From positions 1 to 35,351 of the forward strand of contig NZ_KE952935.1 in NCBI RefSeq assembly GCF_000466405.1: a stretch of 35,351 nt of DNA, given 5' to 3'. Positions 9,105 through 17,942 of this stretch are shown here, one piece after another. Both the position numbers and the translations under genes were made by a program. Every line of letters starts with the position of its first letter. Positions within the stretch are counted from its first letter, which is position 1. This stretch comes from Atopobium sp. oral taxon 810 str. F0209 (GTDB taxonomy: Bacteria; Actinomycetota; Coriobacteriia; Coriobacteriales; Atopobiaceae). The notes under the pieces were generated by a model that searched no databases, was not told where the DNA came from, and was given only the letters and a program-made list of their open reading frames with translations.

Positions 9105-10295
9105 TTAGCTGTCCTGCTCGTAACTTTCCTTGAGCTGCTTCCAAGCAGGCATCGAATTAACAATGGTCTCATAGCTCACGCAATAACCTAAACGCACCCA
9201 GCCCTTGCAACCAAAACTAGTGGAAGGCACAGGCAACAGTTCAAAGGATTTTGCACGCTCAAAGAAAGCTTCATCATCAGGTTCTAGCGCCTGAACCCAT
9301 AGATAGAAAGCGCCTTGTGGCTCAATAAAGTGATAGCCCAGCTTGGAAAGACCTGAGGTAAGGGCAACGCGATTTTTTGCATAAGCATCAACATCTGCAG
9401 GCAGCTCAACGCAATCTGCGAGCACGCGCTGGAAAAGCGCTGGCGCGCAAACAAAACCCAACTTACGGCCAGCTCCCGCTACTGCAGGCACAAGATAATC
9501 GTGATCAGGGTTTGACTGAGGCACATACACCCAACCAATACGCTCACCTGGCAGTGATAACGCTTTGGAATAGCTGTATGCCACAATGGTGCGCTCATAA
9601 TAGCCAGGAACCCAAGGTACCATTGCACCATAAACAATTTCGCGATAAGGCTCATCAGAAATCAAATATATTGTGCTGCCGTACTCCGTCTCTTTGCGCT
9701 GGAGCACACCCGCGAGGTCGGCAAGGTTGTTGGCAGAATAAACTGAACCCACAGGATTATTGGGTGAGTTGATAATTATTGCTTTGGTTCGAGCTGTAAT
9801 AGCTGCCTCAACTGCCGCGGTATCAATTTGGAAGTTTTTTTGATTTGCAGGGACCTCGATACAAGTAGCACCTGCGGTCTCAATCCACACGCGATATTCG
9901 GGAAAATACGGAGTGATGACGATAACCTCATCACCAGCGTTGACCACAGCATGCAAGCTCAGTGTTATTGAGGCTGCAGCACCACAGGTTAGATACAAAT
10001 CAGCAGCATCCGCTGTGCATTCGTAGCGACGCGCAAGGGACTCAGCAACTTTTTCGCGCACAAACAGCAGGCCGTTACCAGGAGTATAACCATGCAGCTG
10101 CATGCTTGGGAGTTCGAGCGCACGCTCAATTGATGCCCGTACCTCAACTGGAGCGGGGACTGAAGGGTTGCCTAGCGAAAAATCAAAGACTTTTTCGGCA
10201 CCAATCTTTGCCTTGCGGGCAGCACCATATGCAGCAATTTCGCGGATGGAAGATTTGGAAGCACCAAACGAGTAGCTTTGTTGATTGATAGTCAT
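9105..10295 (-). CDS. PLP-dependent class I/II aminotransferase
   Basis: A 396-residue fold-type I aminotransferase. It shows the GNPS...P substrate segment near 42, Y70-TPGNG, NSPNNPVG (176-183), DEPYRE (214-219) and the PLP-lysine motif SYSKALSLPGERIGW with Lys244. Such enzymes transfer the amino group from an amino acid to a 2-oxo acid; members close to this motif set include aspartate/aromatic aminotransferases. The substrate cannot be assigned from sequence. The ATG at 10295 has AAGGG 6 bases upstream. It is probably first in a two-gene unit with the PHP phosphatase. Confidence 0.85.
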   Translation of the reverse strand: MTINQQSYSFGASKSSIREIAAYGAARKAKIGAEKVFDFSLGNPSVPAPVEVRASIERALELPSMQLHGYTPGNGLLFVREKVAESLARRYECTADAADLYLTCGAAASITLSLHAVVNAGDEVIVITPYFPEYRVWIETAGATCIEVPANQKNFQIDTAAVEAAITARTKAIIINSPNNPVGSVYSANNLADLAGVLQRKETEYGSTIYLISDEPYREIVYGAMVPWVPGYYERTIVAYSYSKALSLPGERIGWVYVPQSNPDHDYLVPAVAGAGRKLGFVCAPALFQRVLADCVELPADVDAYAKNRVALTSGLSKLGYHFIEPQGAFYLWVQALEPDDEAFFERAKSFELLPVPSTSFGCKGWVRLGYCVSYETIVNSMPAWKQLKESYEQDS

Positions 10296-10443
10296 GCGAA
10301 TCCCTTCTGACGGCGCATGTAACTACCATTGTAGTCTCTTTACTTTGCACTGCCATGTGCCCTGGCCTTGTGCTCAATACCCTCACGAAGCTGGGATTAC
10401 TTACTTAGATATGAGTATGCTTTTCTTTGTCGTAATAAAACTA

Positions 10444-10486
10444 CCCCCAGAAATCCGCAGTTAGAAAGCTTGCGGATTTCTGGGGG
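10444..10486 (-). terminator. Rho-independent terminator of the tilS-hpt-ftsH unit
   Basis: A perfect 16-bp stem, CCCCCAGAAATCCGCA (10444-10459) against 10471-10486, with an 11-base loop. Read on the minus strand, the stem is followed by TAGTTTTATT. It lies about 65 bases after the ftsH stop, so it most likely ends that transcript. Confidence 0.85.
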
Positions 10487-10551
10487 CGATGTTTTCTACT
10501 ACTTCTGATACACATCTGCCTAATTACGCATCAGAGACAGGACCCATCTTT

Positions 10552-12591
10552 TTACTCATGAGTATTGTCATCAAGCAAAGAGCTGTTTTCGGATCCGAGA
10601 AGATAATCTGTACTGAGTCCAAGATCAAGACCAGGGATTGAAGAATTTGCGGCAGCAGCCTCCTGAGCGGAATATTCATCCCAAGTCCCTGCCAAAAGTG
10701 CATCCAGCACGGGACCCTCGACTGTTTCACGCTCCAACAAAACCTCAGCCATTTGATCCATCTGTTTGCGACGAGCACTCAGTACCGCGGTTGCACGATC
10801 ATGTGCTTCGCGCATGATGCGTTCCACCTCATCATCAATACGTTTAGCCGTTTCCGCAGAGTAGTCCTGCTTGTCAGCCAAATCTCGACCAAGGAATACC
10901 TCATGCTGGGCTTCACCAAATACCTGAATGCCGAGCGAGTCACTCATGCCATAACGCGTGACCATGCTACGCGCAAGCTTGGTTGCACGTTCAATATCAT
11001 TGCTAGCACCTGTCGTAATGTCCTCACAAAACAGCTCCTCAGCGGTACGGCCACCAAGCAGTGTTGCCAAGTCATCCAGCATGGCATTGCGCGTCTGCAG
11101 GAAATGGTCTTCCTCAGGAAGCTGCATCGTATAACCCAGCGCCTGACCACGGGGGATAATCGTAATCTTGTGTACGGGGTTAGAGTTTTCCAGTACGTGA
11201 CCAACCAGTGCGTGGCCAGACTCATGATAAGCAATGGTTTTACGCTCTTGTTCGGTCATCACACGCGTACGGCGCTCAGGACCAGCAATAACGCGTTCCA
11301 TAGCTTCCTGAATTTCTGCCATACTTATTTGCTCCTTGTGTAGGCGAGCAGCAAGCAGAGCAGCTTCATTCATAAGGTTGGCCAAATCAGCACCCGAAAA
11401 ACCGGGGGTCAGTTTTGCGATGCGTTTGTAATCAACATCTTTAGCTAAGGGCTTATTAGCGCCATGTACACGCAGAATTTTTTCGCGGCCAAGTACATCG
11501 GGCCTATCCACCGTCACCGTACGGTCAAAACGACCTGGACGCAACAAAGCTGGATCCAAGACATCGGGACGGTTGGTCGCAGCAATCAAAATAACTGCGG
11601 TATTGTCCTCAAAGCCATCCATTGCCACCAACAGCTGATTTAACGTCTGCTCGCGTTCGTCGTGTCCGCCGCCCAAGCCAGCACCGCGCTGACGTCCTAC
11701 AGCATCAATCTCGTCGATGAATACGATTGCAGGGGCTGCAGCTTTTGCTTGTTTAAACAAGTCACGCACGCGGCTCGCGCCAACACCCACAAACATCTCA
11801 ACAAAGTCCGAACCTGAGATGGAGAAGAAAGGTACGCCCGCCTCACCGGCAACTGCCTTGGCAAGCAAGGTCTTACCCGTTCCTGGAGGCCCAACCAACA
11901 GTACACCATGGGGAATCTTGGCACCCATTTTTTGATAACGTTCTGGCTCTTTGAGAAAATCGCGAACCTCTTTGAGCTCCTCCACAGCCTCATCAATGCC
12001 TGCTACATCACTAAACTTTGTCTTGGGTCGTGACTCTTCCGTAGTGAGTGCCTTGGTCTGACCAAATTGCATCGACTTGCTATTCTGGCTGGCAATTTGC
12101 CTCATGAAGTACACAAAAACCAGCACAAGCGCAACCGTTGGCAACACTGACACCAAAATCGTCTGCAACAGCGAGTCATCCCTTGTGTCAACCTTAAACT
12201 CCACTTTGGGATGCTTTTCCATCAGATTGTCTAGGCTGTCAGCACCCACGTAGTAGCTCTTAAACTGGCTAAGTTCCTTGGTGTTGCCTTTAACCTTTTT
12301 GTTGGAATGATACTTACCAGTCAGACTACCGTCCGCCGTCTTGTAGGTAACCTCAACTACACGATCTTCCTTTACCGCAGCCACAAACTGACTGGTAGAA
12401 AGTGTTTCTTCTTTTGCCGCAGAGCTTAGGTTATTGAACATACCAAAGGCAAGATACGCGCAAAAAGCCAACGCAACAATAAGATACGCAGGACTAATAC
12501 GACGACCATGACGCGGGTCAGGCATCCCATTAAACGGATCTTCTGGAAGGCTTGGCTTACGCGGATCGTCAGGGAAATGATGTTCTGACAC
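10552..12591 (-). CDS. ftsH: ATP-dependent zinc metalloprotease FtsH
   Basis: A 679-residue membrane-anchored AAA+ protease. Transmembrane helices lie at about 34-54 and 144-163 and flank an extracytoplasmic domain. The AAA module has Walker A GPPGTGKT (234-241), the pore [13 protein letters not shown] (259-271), Walker B IVFIDEID (289-296) and the second region of homology ending RPGRFDR (351-357). The zinc site is HESGH (456-460). It forms a hexamer that degrades misfolded membrane proteins and some regulators. Translation starts at GTG 12591, with AAGGAG 8 bases upstream. It is last in tilS-hpt-ftsH, a gene order widespread in Gram-positive bacteria. The final ~40 residues are acidic/Ser-rich and poorly conserved. 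Confidence 0.97.
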   Translation of the reverse strand: MSEHHFPDDPRKPSLPEDPFNGMPDPRHGRRISPAYLIVALAFCAYLAFGMFNNLSSAAKEETLSTSQFVAAVKEDRVVEVTYKTADGSLTGKYHSNKKVKGNTKELSQFKSYYVGADSLDNLMEKHPKVEFKVDTRDDSLLQTILVSVLPTVALVLVFVYFMRQIASQNSKSMQFGQTKALTTEESRPKTKFSDVAGIDEAVEELKEVRDFLKEPERYQKMGAKIPHGVLLVGPPGTGKTLLAKAVAGEAGVPFFSISGSDFVEMFVGVGASRVRDLFKQAKAAAPAIVFIDEIDAVGRQRGAGLGGGHDEREQTLNQLLVAMDGFEDNTAVILIAATNRPDVLDPALLRPGRFDRTVTVDRPDVLGREKILRVHGANKPLAKDVDYKRIAKLTPGFSGADLANLMNEAALLAARLHKEQISMAEIQEAMERVIAGPERRTRVMTEQERKTIAYHESGHALVGHVLENSNPVHKITIIPRGQALGYTMQLPEEDHFLQTRNAMLDDLATLLGGRTAEELFCEDITTGASNDIERATKLARSMVTRYGMSDSLGIQVFGEAQHEVFLGRDLADKQDYSAETAKRIDDEVERIMREAHDRATAVLSARRKQMDQMAEVLLERETVEGPVLDALLAGTWDEYSAQEAAAANSSIPGLDLGLSTDYLLGSENSSLLDDNTHE

Positions 12592-12652
12592 GAATAAATC
12601 TCCTTACTAAAACGCGCTCGAAACTTTGTCCCGACGCGTCCCAATGGTAAAG

Positions 12653-13204
12653 CTACTCGCCATAAACCTCGGGTTTGAGCACACCAATATAAGGGAGGTT
12701 GCGATAGCGCTCAGCAAAATCGAGACCATAGCCAACAATAAATGAATCGGGCACATGTGTACCTACATAGGTTGGAGCAACCGCAGGCTTTTTGCCCTCA
12801 ATATCCTTAACCGCAAAGGTAGCCACACGCACTGATGCCGGATTGCGCGACTGCAGCATACGGATCAGGTAACTCAGCGTCAAACCAGAATCCAAAATAT
12901 CCTCAACAATGAGAACATCACGGCCTTCAATCTTGGTATCGAGGTCCTTAACAATGCGCACAACACCAGAGGACTTCACACCATCGCCGTAACTTGACAC
13001 AGCCATAAAGTCGACCGACATCGGACACTCTATTGCGCGAATCAAATCAGCGGTAAATACAACCGCTCCACGCAGCACAGCCACCAACAAGGGGTTTTTG
13101 CCCTCATAGTCCTTGGTAATCTCGGCACCCATGCGGGATACGATACTACGAATATCATCCTCGGAAAGCAGAACGCTCTCGATATCAGGATGTTGCTCTG
13201 CCAT
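12653..13204 (-). CDS. hpt: Hypoxanthine phosphoribosyltransferase
   Basis: A 183-residue purine salvage enzyme that makes IMP or GMP from hypoxanthine or guanine and PRPP. The PRPP-binding signature VLIVEDILDSGLTL is at residues 98-111, and the flexible loop begins at SSYGDG (70-75). The size is normal for the family. The start is ATG 13204 (MAEQHPDIE), preceded by an ideal AAAGGAGG; the frame opens further upstream to 13237, but the ribosome site decides for 13204. It lies 32 bp after tilS and 61 bp before ftsH on the same strand. Confidence 0.95.
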   Translation of the reverse strand: MAEQHPDIESVLLSEDDIRSIVSRMGAEITKDYEGKNPLLVAVLRGAVVFTADLIRAIECPMSVDFMAVSSYGDGVKSSGVVRIVKDLDTKIEGRDVLIVEDILDSGLTLSYLIRMLQSRNPASVRVATFAVKDIEGKKPAVAPTYVGTHVPDSFIVGYGLDFAERYRNLPYIGVLKPEVYGE

Positions 13205-13236
13205 GATTTCCTCCTTTGGCATGTGGTACTGCCACA

Positions 13237-14817
13237 CTAAACCTGACCGCCAGGCAAGTCTTCTGTTGCAATAATGTCCAATTCTAGCAGCTCACGCGTA
13301 TGAGACGTGCAACGGACACGTTCATCCGCCCGTATACCCGCAATCCAAACAATCTGTCCTCTCGGACCCGTACGCAAAATCGGCACACCAGCGCGATCTG
13401 CAGCTGGAATTTTTGCTTCATTAAGCAAATCAGAAAGTTTTTTTGACTGTCCATGCATTCCCAAAGGACAAAGTACATCCCCTGCGCTCGGTGCATCTAC
13501 CCAAAGACGTCCTCCTCGCTCGGGATCAACCCCACAGGCAACAGCATCCAGCAGTACCGATGCACCAGCCCATTCTTTACCATGCGCGCGCGCTAATGCA
13601 ACAGGATCGGCACCACGCGGAACTGTGGCAAGTCGAGCCACCAAAGTACGCCCACCTGACAAGCTCAAGGTACCACGCGCATCAGGGGCAGTTGTGATTA
13701 CATGCGGAGAAGGAACCTCCAGCCATGCAGCAAGCTCACCAGCCGCCTCTATACGACGTGCTCTCACAAATAGCAGACCATATTCCACGCGGGCGTCAAT
13801 GCCTTCTACCACCTGAACAGAACCACTACCCGCAGCAACTAACTGCAAAAGCGCATTAATATGTCGTGCTTCAACACGTGCGCCCGGTGCCAATCGCGCA
13901 ATAACCTGCTTGACTACACGACGCGCAATCACCACCTCAGATGCCGCGAGTCTCCCTGCATCCAGCGCAATCATGCCTCCGTCCTGTCTACGCGTCAGTT
14001 CGCGCAAAGCTCGCGCCGCCAGCTGGGTCAAATATGCATCTTCATCAGACAAAATATCGCAGGTCGCAGACAAAGTAGTACTCAAGCGAGCATTCCGCTC
14101 CTTTGCCACAGGCAATAGCTTGTGCCGTACATAGGAGCGCAGATAGCGTGTGTCAGAATTAGTCTTATCCTCACGCCACACAATCCCCCGCATAGTCAGC
14201 AGATTGCAAAGCTCATCATGCTCAAAATCCAACAACGGACGCACGATGTGATTACGCCTACGCGGGATAGATGCGAGGCCTGCAGGCCCCGTCCCGCGCA
14301 ACGCATTCATAAAAAATGTTTCAGCACGGTCATCTGCGGTATGGGCTGTCAAAATTCGAGCAGCCGACCTAGGAGTCCCCGCCTTATCCGAAAGCATATT
14401 GGCAAGCTCTGCTGCTGCCGCATAACGCAACTCGCGACCCGCATTTTCTACATTACCATCGCCCGCCGCCGCTAGCGCTGCAACATCAGCACGTCGCACC
14501 GTACAAGGAATCCCGTAGCGCAAAGCCAGCTCACAAACAAACTCTTCATCCTCTTGTGCGTCAATACCGCGCAATTGGTGATTGACATGCAGCACATGCA
14601 GACGTTCACGCGCAATATGCGCCTTGCCACGTCCATCAGCTATATCAAGAGTGGAGTTTGCCGCCAGCACAAGCAAAGCTGTCGAGTCGGCACCGCCCGA
14701 GACCATGAGCACCACCGGTGCCTTCAAATCACTAAGCTCATCCATTGGCATATTTACCCCTTGCGCAGCGCTCCGCCTTGGGGTGATATCTGCATATCTA
14801 CTAGCAACGCTTGGCAT
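13237..14817 (-). CDS. tilS: tRNA(Ile)-lysidine synthase TilS
   Basis: A 526-residue N-type ATP pyrophosphatase that modifies C34 of the CAU-anticodon tRNA-Ile to lysidine so that it reads AUA. The PP-loop SGGADST is at residues 40-46. HVNHQLRG, TAHTADDRAETFFMNALRGTG and RPLLDF follow in family order. The C-terminal TilS domain carries LCPLGMHGQSKKLSDLL. The ATG at 14817 has AAGGAAAGG 8 bases upstream; the frame's first TTG is one codon earlier. About 25 residues precede the usual family start, so a later ATG in VNMPMDEL is possible. It is the first gene of tilS-hpt-ftsH. Confidence 0.95.
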   Translation of the reverse strand: MPSVASRYADITPRRSAAQGVNMPMDELSDLKAPVVLMVSGGADSTALLVLAANSTLDIADGRGKAHIARERLHVLHVNHQLRGIDAQEDEEFVCELALRYGIPCTVRRADVAALAAAGDGNVENAGRELRYAAAAELANMLSDKAGTPRSAARILTAHTADDRAETFFMNALRGTGPAGLASIPRRRNHIVRPLLDFEHDELCNLLTMRGIVWREDKTNSDTRYLRSYVRHKLLPVAKERNARLSTTLSATCDILSDEDAYLTQLAARALRELTRRQDGGMIALDAGRLAASEVVIARRVVKQVIARLAPGARVEARHINALLQLVAAGSGSVQVVEGIDARVEYGLLFVRARRIEAAGELAAWLEVPSPHVITTAPDARGTLSLSGGRTLVARLATVPRGADPVALARAHGKEWAGASVLLDAVACGVDPERGGRLWVDAPSAGDVLCPLGMHGQSKKLSDLLNEAKIPAADRAGVPILRTGPRGQIVWIAGIRADERVRCTSHTRELLELDIIATEDLPGGQV

Positions 14818-14892
14818 CAACTCAACCTTTCCTTGCGTGGAAGTCCTAGTCTACTGAACTAATTGCGCACAAAAAGCTCCACGCATAAGAAA

Positions 14893-14919
14893 ACGGCCCG
14901 AGACCAAATCTCGGGCCGT
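14893..14919 (-). terminator. Rho-independent terminator after hsp20
   Basis: A perfect 11-bp stem, ACGGCCCGAGA / TCTCGGGCCGT, with a 5-base loop. On the minus strand it runs into TTTTCTT. It sits about 30 bases past the hsp20 stop, and so ends hsp20 transcription before tilS. Confidence 0.88.
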
Positions 14920-14947
14920 CCTACCACATTCAGCACCTAATCAACAT

Positions 14948-15373
14948 CTAGTCAATCGAAACCTTAGTAACGTTGTTTTGCTCGACCTGCTTGGGCACGT
15001 TAATCGTCAATACACCCTCAGCGAGCTTGGCGCTAATGCCTGAGGTGGCTGCGTCCTTAAGATACACTCCACGGGTTGCATGCCACTCACTGGTTTCCTT
15101 GTGCAGATAATTCTTGGTCTTTTGCTCATCAGACTCTACATGGTTTACCGAAACCGAGAGACGTCCTTCATTGAGCTCGACATCCACCTCGTCCTTCTTT
15201 ACACCAGGTACATGAGCAGTTACAACATACGCTTCGCCGGCATCCTCAACGTCCATCTTGAACACGCCGTCATCGGAAATGGTGGGCATCTTAAAGAGCT
15301 CATCCCAATCGCCAAACGGCCACATCGAGCGGGCAAGCCTGTTGTAATTGTTGTAAGGAATCATGTTCGTCAT
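14948..15373 (-). CDS. Small heat-shock protein, Hsp20/alpha-crystallin family
   Basis: A 141-residue ATP-independent holdase. The alpha-crystallin domain spans about 37-130, with VFKMDVEDAGEAYVVTAHVPGVKKDEVDVEL and the late LAEGVLTINVPK (117-128) typical of the family (split here as two adjacent blocks). The N-terminal arm NRLARSMWPFGDWDELF is hydrophobic/aromatic, as expected for client binding. The start is ATG 15373, with AAGGAG 7-8 bases upstream; an in-frame ATG 9 bases later is the alternative. It is monocistronic, with its own terminator. Its promoter carries the same 27-bp element seen upstream of dnaK and clpB, so heat-shock control by HspR is inferred. Confidence 0.95.
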   Translation of the reverse strand: MTNMIPYNNYNRLARSMWPFGDWDELFKMPTISDDGVFKMDVEDAGEAYVVTAHVPGVKKDEVDVELNEGRLSVSVNHVESDEQKTKNYLHKETSEWHATRGVYLKDAATSGISAKLAEGVLTINVPKQVEQNNVTKVSID

Positions 15374-15500
15374 GACAATCACTCCTTTTTTACGTGCGAC
15401 GCAGCACTTGCTGTGTCTTTGGTTGTCACTATTAAGTATTCCCAGAATGGAATTCTTTATACACATAGACAAAGGTTTTCTTATCTACATATACGCAATA

Positions 15501-15527
15501 AATCTAAGTATTTCTATATCAGATATT
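15501..15527 (-). promoter_or_regulatory. Heat-shock operator/promoter upstream of hsp20
   Basis: On the plus strand this reads AATCTAAGT (15501-15509), a variable middle, then AGATATT ending at 15527. It aligns without gaps to elements before clpB and dnaK. The minus-strand -10 candidate TATAGA (complement at 15513-15518) lies inside it; the -35 is weak. The distance from element to start codon is 128 bp. The likely binder is HspR, by regulon logic only. Confidence 0.7.
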
Positions 15528-15634
15528 AGAATCTATCTTGTGAGAGCTTTACGCAGAGCAGGAATTTAGACTGGGTACTGCGTTAGAATGACGGTGATTC
15601 GACAACATCGGAATTCACAGCAAGAAGGACGCAT

Positions 15635-16087
15635 ATGAGCGACCTCGAACAGATTCCCACCAATACATCCACTCCTGCTGACAAGCAGCCACCCACTCCT
15701 GCCGCAACGAACAAGCAGGCTCCTACGCGCCCTGCCTATGTTCGTCCCCGCAAACCTCATATCACTCAGGATGCCATCGACGACCTGAGCCAAGACGATG
15801 GTTTTAGTGGGAATAGCGGTTATACACACGACTCAAATATCACAGTCAGTGGGGCAACGCCTTTTGCGGGCCGTTCTTATCGACGCTCGCGCGCTGATAT
15901 TGGCAAACTCAAGCGTGACTCACATTATGGTCAGTACTTACAAATTCCCAAAGGCAGACGCTCAATTTTTGTATCGCGTGAGCGAGCCCGTCGCCGCAAT
16001 TCAATCATTGCGATGACGCTCATTGTGCTGGCCTTGTTGGCTGTCATTGCTTTTGCCATCAAACTCATCTTGAGCAGCGTCCACTAA
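15635..16087 (+). CDS. Single-pass membrane protein of unknown function
   Basis: A 150-residue protein that I do not recognise. The first ~40 residues are Pro/Thr/Ala-rich and disordered; the middle is polar with an Arg/Lys-rich stretch (RSYRRSRADIGKLKRD, 80-95; RERARRRN, 115-122). It ends in one transmembrane helix (about 123-146) followed by four residues. This is a tail-anchored layout with the N-terminus in the cytoplasm. AAGGAC lies 6 bases before the ATG, and codon use looks genuine. It is divergent from hsp20, with about 260 bp between them, and convergent with the PASTA gene pair. Confidence 0.7.
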   Translation: MSDLEQIPTNTSTPADKQPPTPAATNKQAPTRPAYVRPRKPHITQDAIDDLSQDDGFSGNSGYTHDSNITVSGATPFAGRSYRRSRADIGKLKRDSHYGQYLQIPKGRRSIFVSRERARRRNSIIAMTLIVLALLAVIAFAIKLILSSVH

Positions 16088-16104
16088 GCAAGTCCTTCTT
16101 TATC

Positions 16105-16122
16105 ATGGGTTACCAAACCCAT
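16105..16122. terminator. Weak hairpin between convergent genes
   Basis: ATGGGTT / AACCCAT forms a 7-bp stem with a 4-base loop in the 70-bp gap between two convergent genes. There is no T-tract on either strand, so terminator function is doubtful. Confidence 0.3.
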
Positions 16123-16157
16123 TGAAAGAGACGGCGGTGTACGGCTATCCCCATCTA

Positions 16158-16400
16158 CTAATGCCAAGGATCACTTTGGAAGAGTGGCTCGGGTTCAGCT
16201 GGCCTATCCGAAAATGGGTCATATCCATCATCATCTTCGTTTTCTGCACGTAGATAGGGGGAATTTGGTTTTTGAGATGAAGGCGTAGTGGCATGAGAAG
16301 CAGGCTTTGCAACAGGCTTGGCAATATGTTTTGACATCGTTTCCTCGCCCACAGGTTCAACCTGTATTCCAGTCGATTCAAGTTCTTTTTCGTCTGTCAT
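16158..16400 (-). CDS. Small hypothetical protein following the PASTA gene
   Basis: An 80-residue acidic, Pro/Ser-rich protein with no membrane segment and no recognised domain. It ends in a DDDGYDPFSDRPAEPEP...DPWH tail. An AGGAGG ribosome site overlaps the stop codon of the upstream PASTA gene, 8 bases before this ATG, so it is almost certainly expressed and coupled to that gene. It is probably a partner or regulator of the PASTA protein, but that rests only on position. Confidence 0.65.
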   Translation of the reverse strand: MTDEKELESTGIQVEPVGEETMSKHIAKPVAKPASHATTPSSQKPNSPYLRAENEDDDGYDPFSDRPAEPEPLFQSDPWH

Positions 16401-16412
16401 TTGCCAGTCCTC

Positions 16413-17834
16413 CTATGCATACATATCGACATAGGCCACAAAATCGCAAATCTTGTTGCCATTACCCGACATGTCATAGTCGCCATACAGACTCGTCGGT
16501 ACATAAGTAACAACTACACGCACTTCATCGGAATCCTTCTTGACCTGAGCAATCAACACTGTCCAGGTATAATCGCCCTCTGTGCCGCTCATGCAACTAA
16601 ATTTACGGCCGTCCTTCTTTGGCAAATCTTTGACCTTAGATGGCATGGTTATCGTATCTTCGGTGCAGCTTGCACTTGCATTACTAAGGCCGCATTCAGA
16701 CATGACTGCATAGATCGCATCACTGCCCAAGCCCTTTGCCGAACTTGGGATCTCCGAGGATGCATACTCGTAGCGCACACCGCTAAAGTCGGCACCACCA
16801 GAAACTACATCTCCTTGCGAGACATGGTTTTTATTGACGCCACCGGCCTCACCATGTCCACCTTCTTTGGAACCAGACGCATCAAAGTTATGGTCAAAAG
16901 GATTTGAACACAGTCTCAGATTTGACTGCCCGTTGGAATAGAGTGCCTGTGCATCACCACGGGCGTCTATGTAGCCGCCCTTATAAGCAAAACCTTGCAT
17001 GCCTAAAAACTCTGCAACATCACTCGGGCGATGGCGGAAATACTCAGCAAATTGCTTGATACCTGATGGATAGGGATAAGACACACTCAGTATAACCTTG
17101 GTGTCTTCCTTAATCTCACTACCTGCTCCAGGATCGGTTGCAACAACACTGTGACCGTCTTTGTCGGATTTTACATAGTCTTTCTTATAAGCAATACCTA
17201 TGTCATCAAGGGCCTTCATGGCCTGTGACTCGTTTTTACCTACAAGATCGGGCATCGTACGTACGGTCGAAACGGTCAGCCTAATCTCCTGATCGGAGGT
17301 AAACGCTGTTCCTGCCTTTGGCTCAACTGCCAATACTCTACCCGCTTCTTTTGTAGAGGGTTGACGTAAAACTTTTATGTTGTTTGCACCAGCATCTTTG
17401 AGCTTTTGCTGCGCATCTTCCAGCCTCGTACCCACCACTTCGGGCATCACGCGGGCTTCACCAATCCAGATAGTCACCTCAGTGCCTTTTGCACGACGTT
17501 CGCCCGCAGGAGGCGTCTGCCCTACAACCAAGCCAACGCCCGTATCGGTAACTTTTGTTTTTTCGTTTATCTTAAATCCCAAGTCAGAAAGCTGTTTTTT
17601 TGCTTTGTCAACTTTTTCATTGCGTACCGAGGGAATGGTATGACCACCCCAAAGCTCTGCCCCATAAGAAACAAAAGCGGCAGTCGCAGCCAAAAGAACA
17701 ATAAGCAGCGAAAAAGCCACCACCAAACGCTTGTGAGACTTTGCCCGCTGACGCTTGGCTTCAGCCTCAACCGTAATATCGTTTACCTCACGAATATGAG
17801 GGCGCACTGTTGTCTCATCATTGCTGTTATTCAT
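16413..17834 (-). CDS. Membrane-anchored PASTA-domain protein without a kinase domain
   Basis: A 473-residue bitopic protein. It has a cytoplasmic tail (1-36), a transmembrane helix (about 37-57) and three PASTA repeats at about 66-125, 128-189 and 192-253 (each ending in a TVxxxV-like strand, with MPEVVG and MPDLVG starts). A unique extracytoplasmic C-terminal domain (254-473) with five cysteines follows. PASTA domains bind muropeptides/beta-lactam-like ligands, usually on PknB-type kinases or PBPs. Here there is no kinase or transpeptidase, so it may be a cell-wall sensor or scaffold. AAGG lies 7 bases before the ATG. A Gln/Lys-rich juxtamembrane stretch could interact with a separate kinase; none is encoded in this window. 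Confidence 0.82.
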   Translation of the reverse strand: MNNSNDETTVRPHIREVNDITVEAEAKRQRAKSHKRLVVAFSLLIVLLAATAAFVSYGAELWGGHTIPSVRNEKVDKAKKQLSDLGFKINEKTKVTDTGVGLVVGQTPPAGERRAKGTEVTIWIGEARVMPEVVGTRLEDAQQKLKDAGANNIKVLRQPSTKEAGRVLAVEPKAGTAFTSDQEIRLTVSTVRTMPDLVGKNESQAMKALDDIGIAYKKDYVKSDKDGHSVVATDPGAGSEIKEDTKVILSVSYPYPSGIKQFAEYFRHRPSDVAEFLGMQGFAYKGGYIDARGDAQALYSNGQSNLRLCSNPFDHNFDASGSKEGGHGEAGGVNKNHVSQGDVVSGGADFSGVRYEYASSEIPSSAKGLGSDAIYAVMSECGLSNASASCTEDTITMPSKVKDLPKKDGRKFSCMSGTEGDYTWTVLIAQVKKDSDEVRVVVTYVPTSLYGDYDMSGNGNKICDFVAYVDMYA

Positions 17835-17852
17835 TTTGTGCCTTCACAAATC

Positions 17853-17905
17853 GAGCCGCAGTCCGAATAGCTGCCATTTTGACAACTATAACCGAGCTGC
17901 GGCTC
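17853..17905. repeat. Inverted repeat between clpB and the PASTA gene
   Basis: GAGCCGCAG (17853-17861) and CTGCGGCTC (17897-17905) form a perfect 9-bp inverted repeat around 35 bases. It sits between the clpB stop and the PASTA start. No T-tract follows, so it is not a clear terminator; it may be an mRNA structure. Confidence 0.35.
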
Positions 17906-17942
17906 TATCGCATAGCAGAGCATAGCCAGAACAACATAGAAC

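Noticed and set aside
9377..9772. 131-codon plus-strand open frame
   Set aside because: Antisense shadow of the aminotransferase; Gln/His-rich nonsense composition.
10401..10415. Fourth heat-shock element (ACTTAGAT half)
   Set aside because: Only one half matches, the partner half is missing, and it does not lie at a suitable distance from a start codon.
13307..13816. 169-codon plus-strand open frame
   Set aside because: Antisense shadow of tilS, Ser/Pro/Arg-rich, no ribosome site.
15501..15527. CIRCE (HrcA) element
   Set aside because: No TTAGCACTC-N9-GAGTGCTAA match and no hrcA; HspR is the local regulator.
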